22,622 nucleotides of DNA from an uncultured Clostridium sp. (GTDB taxonomy: Bacteria > Bacillota > Clostridia > TANB77 > CAG-508): NCBI GenBank assembly GCA_946497585.1, contig CAMMLF010000007.1, positions 1 to 22,622 of the forward strand, given 5' to 3'. Below the pieces are notes generated by a model. That model did no database searches. It was not told the DNA's origin and saw only the letters and a program-made list of their open reading frames with translations. The position numbers and the translations under genes are program-made. This document shows, in pieces, positions 1-7,999 of this stretch; positions within the stretch are counted from its first letter, which is position 1, and each line of letters opens with the position of its first letter.

Positions 1-48
1 TTTCAATGTGTTGCGGACTTTTTATTTCTTTTAACTGTTAAAAACAGG

Positions 49-77
49 ATTATACCATGATTTTTCACATATGACAA
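49..77 (-). promoter_or_regulatory. Outward-facing sigma-A promoter
   Basis: Read on the minus strand, a -35 box TTGTCA (72-77) and a perfect -10 box TATAAT (49-54) are separated by exactly 17 bp. The -10 is preceded by TGG, an extended -10 element. Transcription would start near position 42 and run off the left edge, so the gene it serves is outside the window. It lies just past the SASP terminator, which separates the two units. Confidence 0.75.
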
Positions 78-101
78 GGGGTTTGGAGAAAAAAAGTTAC
101 C

Positions 102-138
102 AAAAAGAAGATACTAATATGTAATTAGTACCTTCTTT
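102..138 (-). terminator. Rho-independent terminator of the SASP gene
   Basis: The arms 104-118 and 124-138 pair over 15 positions around a 5-base loop. The single imperfect pair (111 with 131) is U-G in minus-strand RNA but A-C in plus-strand RNA, which favours function on the minus strand. A short U run follows on that strand (106-102). It lies 43 bases past the SASP stop codon. Confidence 0.75.
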
Positions 139-180
139 CTATTATAAATATTTCATTCACAAAGTTAAGTTTTAACTAAA

Positions 181-387
181 CTATCTTAATTGAGATTCAG
201 CTTGTTGGATTAATTTCTTAACCATGTTTCCGCCTATTCTACCAGCGTCTCTTGCAGATATATTTCCATTATAACCATCTTTTAATGAAACACCAACTTC
301 GTTAGCTACTTCATATTTGAATTTGTTAAGAGCATCTGCTGCTTCTGGAACTGCTTTGTAATTGCTGTTGTTTGATGAATTTGCCAT
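181..387 (-). CDS. Alpha/beta-type small acid-soluble spore protein (SASP)
   Basis: This 68-residue protein is of the family that coats and protects DNA in the dormant spore core and is degraded at germination by the GPR protease. The sequence has both family hallmarks: a segment YEVANEVGV, where GPR normally cuts after the Glu, and the DNA-binding segment GGNMVKKLI followed by a short acidic/polar end. Length is normal for the family. I start it at the ATG at 387 and not at the GTG at 396, because that GTG lies inside the Shine-Dalgarno sequence (AGGAGGTG) while the ATG sits 8 bases after GGAGG. It has its own sigma-G-like promoter and its own terminator, so it is probably monocistronic and made in the forespore. 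It shows the organism forms spores. Which paralogue it is cannot be told from one copy. Confidence 0.95.
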   Translation of the reverse strand: MANSSNNSNYKAVPEAADALNKFKYEVANEVGVSLKDGYNGNISARDAGRIGGNMVKKLIQQAESQLR

Positions 388-417
388 TACGTTCACCTCC
401 TAAAAGTTTTAGTTGAA

Positions 418-446
418 AAGTATGTTTTCCTTTTCAATATATATGA
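418..446 (-). promoter_or_regulatory. Candidate sigma-G (forespore) promoter of the SASP gene
   Basis: On the minus strand TCATA (442-446) and CATACTT (418-424) are 17 bp apart. Each differs at one position from the sigma-G pattern known from Bacillus (gHATR, 17-18 bp, CATnnTA). The 5' leader would be about 25 bases and contain only the ribosome site. This fits SASP expression in the forespore, but the match is by eye. Confidence 0.5.
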
Positions 447-550
447 TGCGCATTTATTTACTTTTTAAACTGGTAATTTGTGGAGGTTTTGGTTTTTGTT
501 TCTTTTTATTTTTCAATAATTGTTCATTATTTTTATTATGCTTAATTTTC

Positions 551-588
551 AAAAATTTAGCCATAAATTATATAAATAATTTATGGCT
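551..588 (-). terminator. Terminator after gatB
   Basis: A perfect 12-bp inverted repeat (559-570 with 577-588, 6-base loop) begins 5 bases past the gatB stop codon. In minus-strand RNA it is followed by AAA and then five U. The stem is AT-rich, but its place at the end of the long murE-to-gatB gene series fits a terminator. Confidence 0.6.
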
Positions 589-593
589 CTAAA

Positions 594-2033
594 TTACTTA
601 TTTAGTTCACTTAAGAACATTTCATTAAGCATTTTTGGATTTGCTTTTCCTTTTGTTTGTTTCATTGCTTGTCCTACTAAAAAGCCTAATGCTCTGTCTT
701 TTCCAGCTTTATAATCAGCTACTGATTGTGCATTTTCTGCTAAAACTTTTAATACAACTTCTTTTATTGCTCCTTCATCTGAAATCTGAACCCATCCTTT
801 CTCTTCAATTATTTTGCATGGAGATTTAGGATTTTCAAATAATTCATCAAGCACTTTTTTACCTATGCTTGTGCTTATTGTTCCTTTATTTATTAATGTT
901 ACCATTTCTGCTAATTCTTCTGCTGTAAATGGTATTTCTTCCGGCTCCATTTCTTTTTCGTTTAATATTCTTGCTATATCTGAATTTAACCAATTACATA
1001 CTGATTTATAATCATTAGCAATTTCACCTGCTTTTTCAAAAAAGTCAGATAAATATTTTGAAGCTGTTATACTATTACTATCTTTTTCAGAAAGTCCATA
1101 TTTATTCATATATCTTTCTTTTCTAGATTCTGGCATTTCTGGAAGTTCTTTTCTAATATTTTCAATATATTCATCAGAAAGTTTTATTGCTACTAAGTCT
1201 GGCTCTGGGAAATATCTATAATCATCAGAGTCCTCTTTGTCTCTCATTGAGAAAGTTCTTCCCTCTAAATCGTCCCATCTTCTTGTTTCCTGCTCTATTG
1301 TGTTTCCATGCTCTAATTCATATATTTGTCTTTCTTTTTCATAATCTATAAGTCTTGTTATTGATTTAAAAGAGTTTATATTTTTCATTTCTGTACGTGT
1401 ACCAAAAGGCTCGCCTTTTTTATGTACCGAAACATTGACATCTGCTCTATAAGAACCTTCTTGCATTTTACAATCTGATACATCTATATATTGAAGTATT
1501 GATTTTAATTTTTTCAAATATCTGTCTACTTCGCCTGTTGACCTAAAGTCTGGTTCTGATACTATTTCAATTAATGGCACACCAGCTCTGTTTAAATCTA
1601 CTAAAGTTCCTGCACCAAATTCATTATGATTTAGTTTTCCCGCATCTTCTTCTATATGGATTCTTAAAATTCTTATTTTCTTAGGATTACCATTGTCGTC
1701 TTCTATTTCTATATATCCATGGTTGCAAAGTGGTTTATCAAACTGTGATATTTGATATGATTTTGGTAAGTCTGGATAGAAATAATTTTTTCTATCGTTT
1801 TTACTATTTTTTTCTATTTCACAATTTGTTGCTAGTCCTGCTTTTACTGCATATTCTACCACTTTTTCATTTAAAACTGGTAATGCTCCTGGAAGTGCCA
1901 TACATACAGGGCATATATGTGTATTTGGTTCTGCACCAAATTCGGTTGGACATGAACAGAATATTTTTGTTTTTGTTGATAGTTCTGCGTGAACTTCTAG
2001 TCCAACAATTAGTTCGTAATCTTCTACTGCCAT
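594..2033 (-). CDS. gatB: Aspartyl/glutamyl-tRNA amidotransferase subunit B
   Basis: GatB is the tRNA-binding and kinase subunit of GatCAB, which converts Glu-tRNA(Gln) and often Asp-tRNA(Asn) to Gln-tRNA(Gln) and Asn-tRNA(Asn) with ATP and ammonia. The 479-residue length is normal. The N-terminal GLEVHAEL block is at 11-18. Cysteines 26, 28, 41 and 44 form the CxC...CxxC zinc-type cluster. The family signature around DLNRAGVPLIEIVSEPD is at 146-162, and a C-terminal YqeY-like helical domain ends in KGKANPKMLNEMF. The ATG at 2033 follows AAGGAGG by 7 bases. It is the last gene of an interrupted gat cluster: gatC and gatA lie upstream, separated from it and from each other by two unrelated genes. 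A terminator follows the stop. Its presence implies that the cell charges at least one of these tRNAs by the indirect route. Confidence 0.98.
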   Translation of the reverse strand: MAVEDYELIVGLEVHAELSTKTKIFCSCPTEFGAEPNTHICPVCMALPGALPVLNEKVVEYAVKAGLATNCEIEKNSKNDRKNYFYPDLPKSYQISQFDKPLCNHGYIEIEDDNGNPKKIRILRIHIEEDAGKLNHNEFGAGTLVDLNRAGVPLIEIVSEPDFRSTGEVDRYLKKLKSILQYIDVSDCKMQEGSYRADVNVSVHKKGEPFGTRTEMKNINSFKSITRLIDYEKERQIYELEHGNTIEQETRRWDDLEGRTFSMRDKEDSDDYRYFPEPDLVAIKLSDEYIENIRKELPEMPESRKERYMNKYGLSEKDSNSITASKYLSDFFEKAGEIANDYKSVCNWLNSDIARILNEKEMEPEEIPFTAEELAEMVTLINKGTISTSIGKKVLDELFENPKSPCKIIEEKGWVQISDEGAIKEVVLKVLAENAQSVADYKAGKDRALGFLVGQAMKQTKGKANPKMLNEMFLSELNK

Positions 2034-2113
2034 TTATTTTCCTCCTTTTGAGTTTTTGATAATTTTAATTTAGTTTATTTCATAGCCTTTGTTATTGTTT
2101 ATTATCTTATGAT

Positions 2114-3802
2114 TTATCTTCCATCACCTTGTTCTTCGTCATCTGGTTTTCTTCCATCACTTTGTTCTTTACCACTGGTTTTTCTACCATCTTCTTGCTC
2201 TTTAGCATCTGTTCTGCTAGCATCATCTTCTTTTGTATTGTTTCCAGTCTGAGAGTCTCTTAATGTTGCCTCGTCTACTTTATATTTTTTCAAATAACTT
2301 TTATTGTAAAATTTTCTACTATTTAATCTATCATTACTTTCTAAATTATCCTTTATTTGTTCATATTCTTTTTCTATTCTATCATAACATCTTTTCAATT
2401 TATCTATTATTTCTATTTGGCTTATGTCGAATTCAGCAATGCCTCCATAAACATCCCTATTATTATTCATATAATCTGATATTTTGTTTAATATGATATC
2501 TTTTAAGTTTGTATTCAATATTTGATCCATACCAATACAAAATTCAATCATTTTCATCATTATTTTTTTATCTTCACCATCCATTTCCCATGCATCTAAT
2601 TCAGTTCCTGAGTCTAAAAATTTTTTTCTCACAATAGATGCACGATGAATAGAATATAAAGGATCAAAATCAATTCCAGTATAATCTCCTAATTTATCGT
2701 TAAAAGCTAATATATAGCCGCCGAAAAAATGAGGAAATTCATCGATTTTTTTCATAACTCCCATGACTACTAATCTAGAATCTGGTAAATATAGTTCTTC
2801 TCTTTTTTTATCTCCTAGTCTATTTCTTTCAAATTCTTCTCTTTGCTCTTTTGTAATAAATTTAGCTAACCACTCTAAAAATATTTTGTCTATATCTTCC
2901 TCTTTTAATGGAAGTGTAGGTTCTTTTGGCTTTATTCCAAAGAATTCTTTTATCCTACTAAAAATACTTTTCTTTTCCTTTGCTATTGTCAAAGCTGTTG
3001 TTTCAGGTTCTTGTGAGATTTCTTCTTGTGTAGTATTTTGCTGTATACTTGTACCTTTTACAACTTCATTTTGATTTTGAGCATAACTTAAAAGTTTCCA
3101 TATTTCATCATCTAAAAAAGCTTCTTTTCCACTCATTAATTTAAACTTTATTCTTTCTAACACATTACTAACTTGTGGAGTGGCGTTTTGAGATAATCTA
3201 TTTATTTCACCATTTAAGAATATTGTAAGACCTGGTACATCTTGTTCTGATATTTCAAACTCGTCTATTGCACCTTCTCTTACTCTTCTTACCATAAAGT
3301 TGCCATATAAGTTGTATAAAGCTCTTTCTATTTTGTCCCTATCTTCAAAATTATATTGTGAAATTGAATTATCATAAGTTTGTTTTAATTTTTCAAATTC
3401 TATTTCATAATCTTCTAAAGAAAGTTTTTTGCCATCTTTTTGCATATCTTCTATTTGCTGAAACATTGCTTGCCCTTTGCTTTCTAATGCTTTTTGATTT
3501 CCTTTATTTTTCTTATATGCACCTAGTTCTAAAGTGAATTCACTATATGCTGAATAAAATTCTTGTTGGCTTCCTATTTGTAATAGATTATTATATTTTT
3601 CAAATAATTTTTTTGCTGCTTCCGTATCATATAGTGATATTTGAGATATTTCTACTTGCAATGGTTTTAGCATTGTTTTATATATTGTATCTCTTTGCTT
3701 TTTTGTAAACTCTATATCACTCTCAAGGTCTAACTTAGGTCTTAACATTTCATTAAAATCTGGTAAACTTCCATTAGAGAATTCATATTCTTCTTCTTTC
3801 AT
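2114..3802 (-). CDS. Unknown cytoplasmic protein between gatA and gatB, with tandem-repeat tail
   Basis: I do not recognise this 562-residue protein and assign no function. It has no signal peptide and no membrane segment. Residues 1-245 are highly charged and probably mostly helical. Residues 246-295 form a Gln/Thr/Glu-rich linker that includes an amphipathic SIFSRIKEFFGIK segment. Residues 300-495 look like a second folded domain with aromatic-rich stretches such as FPHFFGGYILAF. The tail from 526 is hydrophilic and ends in 11-residue repeats of the form KEQxDGRKxxx (534-562). The ATG at 3802 follows AGGAGG closely. The start is 12 bases past the gatA stop and the end is 80 bases before gatB, so it is almost certainly co-transcribed with both. 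Codon use looks like the neighbours, so recent transfer is not evident. A role in translation is only a guess from position. Confidence 0.85.
   Translation of the reverse strand: MKEEEYEFSNGSLPDFNEMLRPKLDLESDIEFTKKQRDTIYKTMLKPLQVEISQISLYDTEAAKKLFEKYNNLLQIGSQQEFYSAYSEFTLELGAYKKNKGNQKALESKGQAMFQQIEDMQKDGKKLSLEDYEIEFEKLKQTYDNSISQYNFEDRDKIERALYNLYGNFMVRRVREGAIDEFEISEQDVPGLTIFLNGEINRLSQNATPQVSNVLERIKFKLMSGKEAFLDDEIWKLLSYAQNQNEVVKGTSIQQNTTQEEISQEPETTALTIAKEKKSIFSRIKEFFGIKPKEPTLPLKEEDIDKIFLEWLAKFITKEQREEFERNRLGDKKREELYLPDSRLVVMGVMKKIDEFPHFFGGYILAFNDKLGDYTGIDFDPLYSIHRASIVRKKFLDSGTELDAWEMDGEDKKIMMKMIEFCIGMDQILNTNLKDIILNKISDYMNNNRDVYGGIAEFDISQIEIIDKLKRCYDRIEKEYEQIKDNLESNDRLNSRKFYNKSYLKKYKVDEATLRDSQTGNNTKEDDASRTDAKEQEDGRKTSGKEQSDGRKPDDEEQGDGR
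2117..2203 (-). repeat. 33-bp tandem repeats in the tail of the unknown 562-aa gene
   Basis: Two full 33-bp units (2171-2203 and 2138-2170) and a partial third (2117-2137) encode KEQEDGRKTSG, KEQSDGRKPDD and EEQGDGR. The array is in frame, so copy number can change without breaking the reading frame. Confidence 0.8.
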
Positions 3803-3814
3803 TACTCCTCCTAA

Positions 3815-5359
3815 TTATTTTTCGAATGAAGGTTTATGATTTTCTCTGAATTTAATTTCTTGCTCAAATTTGTATGCTACATTTAATATTTTTTCTTCTT
3901 CAAATCTATTTCCTATTAACTGCATTCCTACTGGCATTCCTTCTTTATCTACTCCGCAAGGAAGTGATATTGCTGGAACTCCTGCTATATTTATTGATAC
4001 TGTACATATATCTGCTAAATACATTTCCATTGGATTATTGCATTTTTCTCCTATTTTGAATGCTGTATTTGGAGATACTGGTGTTAGTAGTACATCATAT
4101 TTTTTGAAAGCTTTATCAAATTCATTTTTTACATAAGTTCTGACTTTTTGTGCTTTTTTGTAATATGCGTCATAATATCCTGAAGATAATACATAAGTTC
4201 CAAGTATTATTCTTCTTTTTACTTCGTCTCCAAATCCTTCTGTTCTTGAATTTACATATAATTCTTTTAATGTTGTGTAGTCTTTTGCTCTATAACCATA
4301 TCTTATTCCATCAAATCTACCTAAGTTTGAACTTGCTTCAGCGCAAGCAATAATGTAGTATGCAGCAAGTGACGCTTGCGCTACATCTAGCGATGTTTCT
4401 TCTACTATTGCACCTAATTTTTTATATGTTTCTATTGCTTTATTTAACTGTTCTTTTACTGTTTCGTTTATTCCTTCTCCAAAGAATTCTTTAGGTACAC
4501 CTATTTTCATTCCTTTTATATCTTTTTCAAGATTTTTTGTATAGTCTTTCTTTTCTATATCATAGGATGTGCTGTCTTTTTCGTCATGTCCTGCAATTAT
4601 GTTTAAAAGCATTGCATTGTCTTTTACATCTTTTGTAATTGGTCCTACTTGGTCAAGTGATGATGCAAATGCTACTAGACCATATCTTGAAACTAGTCCA
4701 TAAGTTGGTTTTAATCCTACTACTCCACAGAATGCTGCTGGCTCACGAATTGAACCACCTGTATCACTTCCTAATGCCCATGGTACTAAATCTCCAGCAA
4801 CTGCTGCAGCTGAACCACCTGATGAACCACCTGGAACTCTATTTAAATCCCATGGGTTATGTGTAATTTTTATAGCAGAGTTTTCTGTTGAGCTACCCAT
4901 TGCGAATTCATCCATATTTAATTTTCCAAGGCTTATTATTCCTTCTTTATTTAGTTTTTCTACAACTGTTGCATCATAAGGTGATACAAAGTTTTCAAGC
5001 ATTTTTGAACTGCAAGTTGTTTTAACACCTTTTGTGCATAGGTTGTCCTTTATTCCTATTGGAATTCCTGCAAACTCTGAAAGCTCATCATTACAAACAG
5101 CATTTTCACTACTTGTTTGAGATTCCGCATTAGCTTTTGGAGCGTCTTTATGCATTTGGGCATTTGCACTTCTTATTTTATCTATCTCAACTGCCTTTTT
5201 TTCAGCATCATCTGTTGTAAGTGTAACAAATGCGCCTACATCTTTTTCTTTATCATTTATTCTGTCTATGTAAGCCTTTGTTATTTCTTCTGATGTTAAC
5301 TCATTTGATTTAAGTTTTTCTACTAACTCGTGTACTGTAAGATTTGTAATATTGTCCAT
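3815..5359 (-). CDS. gatA: Aspartyl/glutamyl-tRNA amidotransferase subunit A
   Basis: GatA is the amidase-signature glutaminase of GatCAB: it frees ammonia from glutamine and passes it to GatB. The Ser-cisSer-Lys triad is visible as Lys104 (in GIPIGIKDN), Ser179 (in GGSSGGS) and Ser203 (in DTGGSIREP). The spacings are the same as Lys79, Ser154 and Ser178 of the Staphylococcus aureus enzyme. The 25-residue shift comes from a low-complexity, Ala/Ser/Asn-rich insertion at about residues 64-92, just before the conserved FAGIPIGIKDN block, which explains the long 514-residue length. The start ATG at 5359 follows AAGGAA by 8 bases. A P-loop kinase gene lies upstream (31-base gap) and the unknown 562-aa gene downstream (12-base gap), so the usual adjacency to gatC and gatB is broken although the orientation is kept. 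I expect full activity because every catalytic residue is present. Confidence 0.98.
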   Translation of the reverse strand: MDNITNLTVHELVEKLKSNELTSEEITKAYIDRINDKEKDVGAFVTLTTDDAEKKAVEIDKIRSANAQMHKDAPKANAESQTSSENAVCNDELSEFAGIPIGIKDNLCTKGVKTTCSSKMLENFVSPYDATVVEKLNKEGIISLGKLNMDEFAMGSSTENSAIKITHNPWDLNRVPGGSSGGSAAAVAGDLVPWALGSDTGGSIREPAAFCGVVGLKPTYGLVSRYGLVAFASSLDQVGPITKDVKDNAMLLNIIAGHDEKDSTSYDIEKKDYTKNLEKDIKGMKIGVPKEFFGEGINETVKEQLNKAIETYKKLGAIVEETSLDVAQASLAAYYIIACAEASSNLGRFDGIRYGYRAKDYTTLKELYVNSRTEGFGDEVKRRIILGTYVLSSGYYDAYYKKAQKVRTYVKNEFDKAFKKYDVLLTPVSPNTAFKIGEKCNNPMEMYLADICTVSINIAGVPAISLPCGVDKEGMPVGMQLIGNRFEEEKILNVAYKFEQEIKFRENHKPSFEK

Positions 5360-5390
5360 TCCACTGCTTCCTTTCTTTAAGTCTTAGCAC

Positions 5391-5972
5391 TTATTCTTTC
5401 CAGTCTAATAACTCTTTTAATTCTTTTTGAACATCTTCTAATTCTCTACAATTATCTATGTTTACTACATGAATATTTTTATATTTTTCTTTAATTTCAT
5501 CTGCTAATTTTAAATATTCATTTTGTTGATTTACACTACTTTGTTTTTCAAATTTTGTGTATTTTACCTTTGCTTTTCCAGCTCTATCTAGTCTTGTAAC
5601 ATATTCATCTTCATTTCTTAAGTATAAGGTAATATAATAAATATCAAAATCCATCTTTGCTAATCTATCTAATAATTTATTATATACATCTGTAAATGAA
5701 TATTCTTTGAAACCTAATCTACAATAAACTTCTTCTGTAAAAAAAGTTCTATCAAAAATCAAATTTATACTTTTATTTTGCAATTTTTCTATATAGTCTA
5801 TTAAGTCTTCGTACATTTCTTTTGCTTTTTCTTTTCCCTTTTTGGTCGTATCTGCTGTTCCACTTAGTCTATATAAATTTGTATATGGTATTGCTTTTCT
5901 GATATAATCTGTTATCGTTGTTTTTCCTGCCCCTTGTGGTCCTTCAACTATTATTATTTTTGAATTTGCCAT
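5391..5972 (-). CDS. Small P-loop kinase, dTMP-kinase or deoxynucleoside-kinase-like
   Basis: This 193-residue protein has the layout of a nucleoside or nucleotide monophosphate kinase. A Walker A loop GPQGAGKTT is at 11-19 after a short hydrophobic strand, and a strand ends in FDR (73-75), like the DR(Y/F) motif of thymidylate kinases. A lid-like basic region holds RLDRAGKAKVKYTKFEK, and a C-terminal strand VVNID and helix follow. It lacks the longer pattern of a standard Tmk, so the substrate is uncertain: a deoxynucleoside, a nucleotide or another small phosphate acceptor are all possible. The start at ATG 5972 has only a weak ribosome site (AAGGAA, about 8 bases away). It sits between gatC (88-base gap) and gatA (31-base gap) in the same direction, an unusual place for such an enzyme. 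Confidence 0.8.
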   Translation of the reverse strand: MANSKIIIVEGPQGAGKTTITDYIRKAIPYTNLYRLSGTADTTKKGKEKAKEMYEDLIDYIEKLQNKSINLIFDRTFFTEEVYCRLGFKEYSFTDVYNKLLDRLAKMDFDIYYITLYLRNEDEYVTRLDRAGKAKVKYTKFEKQSSVNQQNEYLKLADEIKEKYKNIHVVNIDNCRELEDVQKELKELLDWKE

Positions 5973-6060
5973 TTTTTTATTCCTTATATTATAATTTAGG
6001 TTTTAGTAAGTTTTACCTATAAACTTTTTATCTTTTAACAAAATACTTTTTTATAGCTCT

Positions 6061-6348
6061 TTAATTTAAAACTTTTGGTATTTTGAACATATTTCTCTCT
6101 TTTTCTGGCGCATTTTCCATTATGCCTTCTTTGTTATCAAAATCAATTATTTCATCTTTTCTAAATACATCTGAGCTATCATTAGCGCCAATTGTTTCGT
6201 CTAAATTTTTTAAATCTACTGAATTTAGTAATTCAGTATAATTTAATATGTCTTGTAAATTGTTTAGGTATTTATCTACTTCTTCGTCTTTTATTTTTAA
6301 ATCTGCTAAATTTGCAATGTGTAATAATTCTTCTTTACTAACTGTCAT
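6061..6348 (-). CDS. gatC: Aspartyl/glutamyl-tRNA amidotransferase subunit C
   Basis: GatC is the small structural subunit that wraps around and stabilises GatA in GatCAB. The 95-residue protein matches the family end to end: an N-terminal helix with HIANLADLKI, a second helix LNNLQDILNYTELLNSVDL, a short FRKDEI block, and the conserved close NAPEKERNMFKIPKVLN. Its length is normal. The ATG at 6348 follows a double AAGGAAGG ribosome site. It is the first gene of the gat group. The 106 bases upstream, back to the lectin-fold-like gene, show no convincing promoter, so transcription may read through from upstream. Confidence 0.97.
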   Translation of the reverse strand: MTVSKEELLHIANLADLKIKDEEVDKYLNNLQDILNYTELLNSVDLKNLDETIGANDSSDVFRKDEIIDFDNKEGIMENAPEKERNMFKIPKVLN

Positions 6349-6454
6349 TTTATTTTCCTTCCTTCAATTATTAAAATCTTTGTAAATTCTTAATTTTTTT
6401 GCGTTATTTAATCTTAGTATAAAGGTCTCTTGATTCTCTATGACTTAAATATTT

Positions 6455-7957
6455 TTATTCACTAAGTATTACTCGAAAACTTGATAAATTTGAGCCATAT
6501 TCCCCCTCTTCTTCTGATGCAAATATACCTGCTGTGAAAAAGCTGTAATTTCCTCCACGAGTAAAAAATGCATTTTCTTGTACATCAGAAAATAGAAAAG
6601 GATTATCTCCATCCCAATTTATTCCTTGTCCGACTATATATGTTTCTTTAGTAGCATCTCCTGTTTTTCCTACGTCATATAACATAGAATCATAATTCTC
6701 ACTTCTATCTTCACTATATGCTGTGGCATATTTACTGCTTAGTCCATTAGAATTTACAAAACTATTTTCTTCCCCTAAGCTATTCAATTTTGTATTCCAG
6801 GCAGCGACATACTCATATGCTCCTCCTGACAAATCATATATTCCATATACATTTCCTGTTGAGCTTGATTTTACTCCATTTTCAGTATTATATTCATATT
6901 TTGGAATTAATTCATCGTTGCCATCTTCTTCCACAAAATATCCTGTTCTCATGCTATTACTTGTTGCTACATTATATCCATTTCTTCCATATTGACTATA
7001 TGTTAAATAAGCTGTTGCTCCCCATTCGCTATTTTTCATTAGATGACTATCTAGTCCATTTAAATTTCCATCTGGGTCTCCATTTCTATTATATCCTTTT
7101 GCAAAGTCATAGCTATTTGAAACACCTTCTGTAAGATATTCATTGTTAGGTATTATCCTTAATTCTTCTTTTGAACCAGAAGTTGCATATTTTCCTACCC
7201 ATATTCCAGCCAAGTCACTATCCCAACCCCCATGGGTATAATCATTTGTATTATCACCATCATCTGAGAAGTCATTCATAAAAGCAGGATGTACTATATA
7301 ACTTTTCCCATTATATTCTACTGTTTCAATTCCTTGTTCAAGGCTTCCGTTAATTGCATATCCATCAATCTCCGTAACTGGCTCTCCCTTTGAATCTACT
7401 AATCCTCTTCCATCGTAATATCCAGTTGGCACATTGCGATCTGAAGTCCCATAATAAGTTATTCTATATGCATATCTTGGAACCCATACGAAATAGTTTC
7501 CATTACTGTCTATTGCATTTGCCCATCTGCTTGTTGTATTCTCATTCGTGCCATTTATTGATGTATAACTATACCAAGTATTATTTGCATTATTGGTAAT
7601 ATCGTTTGACTGATGTTCTTCATAATTTCCAGGTGCTCCTGTCCAATATACAGGTGTCATTCCACCTAGGTGACTAGCTGGAGAATTAGGTTCATTTATT
7701 ACATTATTATTTGTGTCTAACCAAATTACCTCTATTCTTCCATATGCTGTACTAAATTCAATTGGCTTGTATTCTAGTATTTCTTGATATATCGATTCCA
7801 TATCTCCATCATATGCTTCAGCAATTTTTTCGGTTTCTTCTATTTGTGCTCTTCTTCGAGAAGTAGTGTATATAAAGAAACTAGAAAGTAATATGACTAT
7901 AAAAAATATTGTAACTACAACTACCATTGTTACAGAACCTTTTTCACTATGTTTCAT
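6455..7957 (-). CDS. Membrane-anchored protein with degenerate formylglycine-enzyme/C-type-lectin-like domain
   Basis: The 500-residue protein starts with a short basic stretch and one hydrophobic segment (about 10-30) followed by SRRRAQIEETEKIAEAYDGD. This recalls prepilin- or PilX-like N-termini, but it lacks the Glu at +5 after the Gly, so processing is doubtful. The long outer part has blocks typical of the SUMF1/FGE fold: YFVWVPRYAYRI (155-166), KNSEWGATAYL (308-318), YGIYDLSGGAYEYVAAW (371-387) and a last segment FFTRGGN...SSFRVIL (464-498). The whole protein contains no cysteine, so it cannot use the cysteine-based chemistry of true formylglycine-generating enzymes. A binding or display role at the cell surface is more likely. 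The same fold is used by variable proteins of diversity-generating retroelements. It lies between topA and gatC with a possible promoter of its own. The family assignment is from motifs only. Confidence 0.7.
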   Translation of the reverse strand: MKHSEKGSVTMVVVVTIFFIVILLSSFFIYTTSRRRAQIEETEKIAEAYDGDMESIYQEILEYKPIEFSTAYGRIEVIWLDTNNNVINEPNSPASHLGGMTPVYWTGAPGNYEEHQSNDITNNANNTWYSYTSINGTNENTTSRWANAIDSNGNYFVWVPRYAYRITYYGTSDRNVPTGYYDGRGLVDSKGEPVTEIDGYAINGSLEQGIETVEYNGKSYIVHPAFMNDFSDDGDNTNDYTHGGWDSDLAGIWVGKYATSGSKEELRIIPNNEYLTEGVSNSYDFAKGYNRNGDPDGNLNGLDSHLMKNSEWGATAYLTYSQYGRNGYNVATSNSMRTGYFVEEDGNDELIPKYEYNTENGVKSSSTGNVYGIYDLSGGAYEYVAAWNTKLNSLGEENSFVNSNGLSSKYATAYSEDRSENYDSMLYDVGKTGDATKETYIVGQGINWDGDNPFLFSDVQENAFFTRGGNYSFFTAGIFASEEEGEYGSNLSSFRVILSE

Positions 7958-7974
7958 TTGTTCCTCTCTTTCTT

Positions 7975-7989
7975 GTGATTTTAAATCAC
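7975..7989. repeat. 15-bp palindrome in the leader of the lectin-fold-like gene
   Basis: GTGATTT and AAATCAC flank a single central base. The site lies just after the predicted start of transcription (about 7993) and before the ribosome site, where an operator or a small RNA hairpin would act. No U run follows, so it is not a terminator. Confidence 0.4.
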
Positions 7990-7999
7990 TCTTTTCATT

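Noticed and set aside
635..1011. Leucine- and serine-rich open frames on the plus strand opposite gatB, and similar ones opposite most other genes
   Set aside because: They are shadows of AT-rich genes on the minus strand, with no ribosome site and no recognisable domain.
6455..6560. A full diversity-generating retroelement
   Set aside because: No reverse transcriptase, template repeat or accessory gene is present in the window; only the target-like fold is seen.
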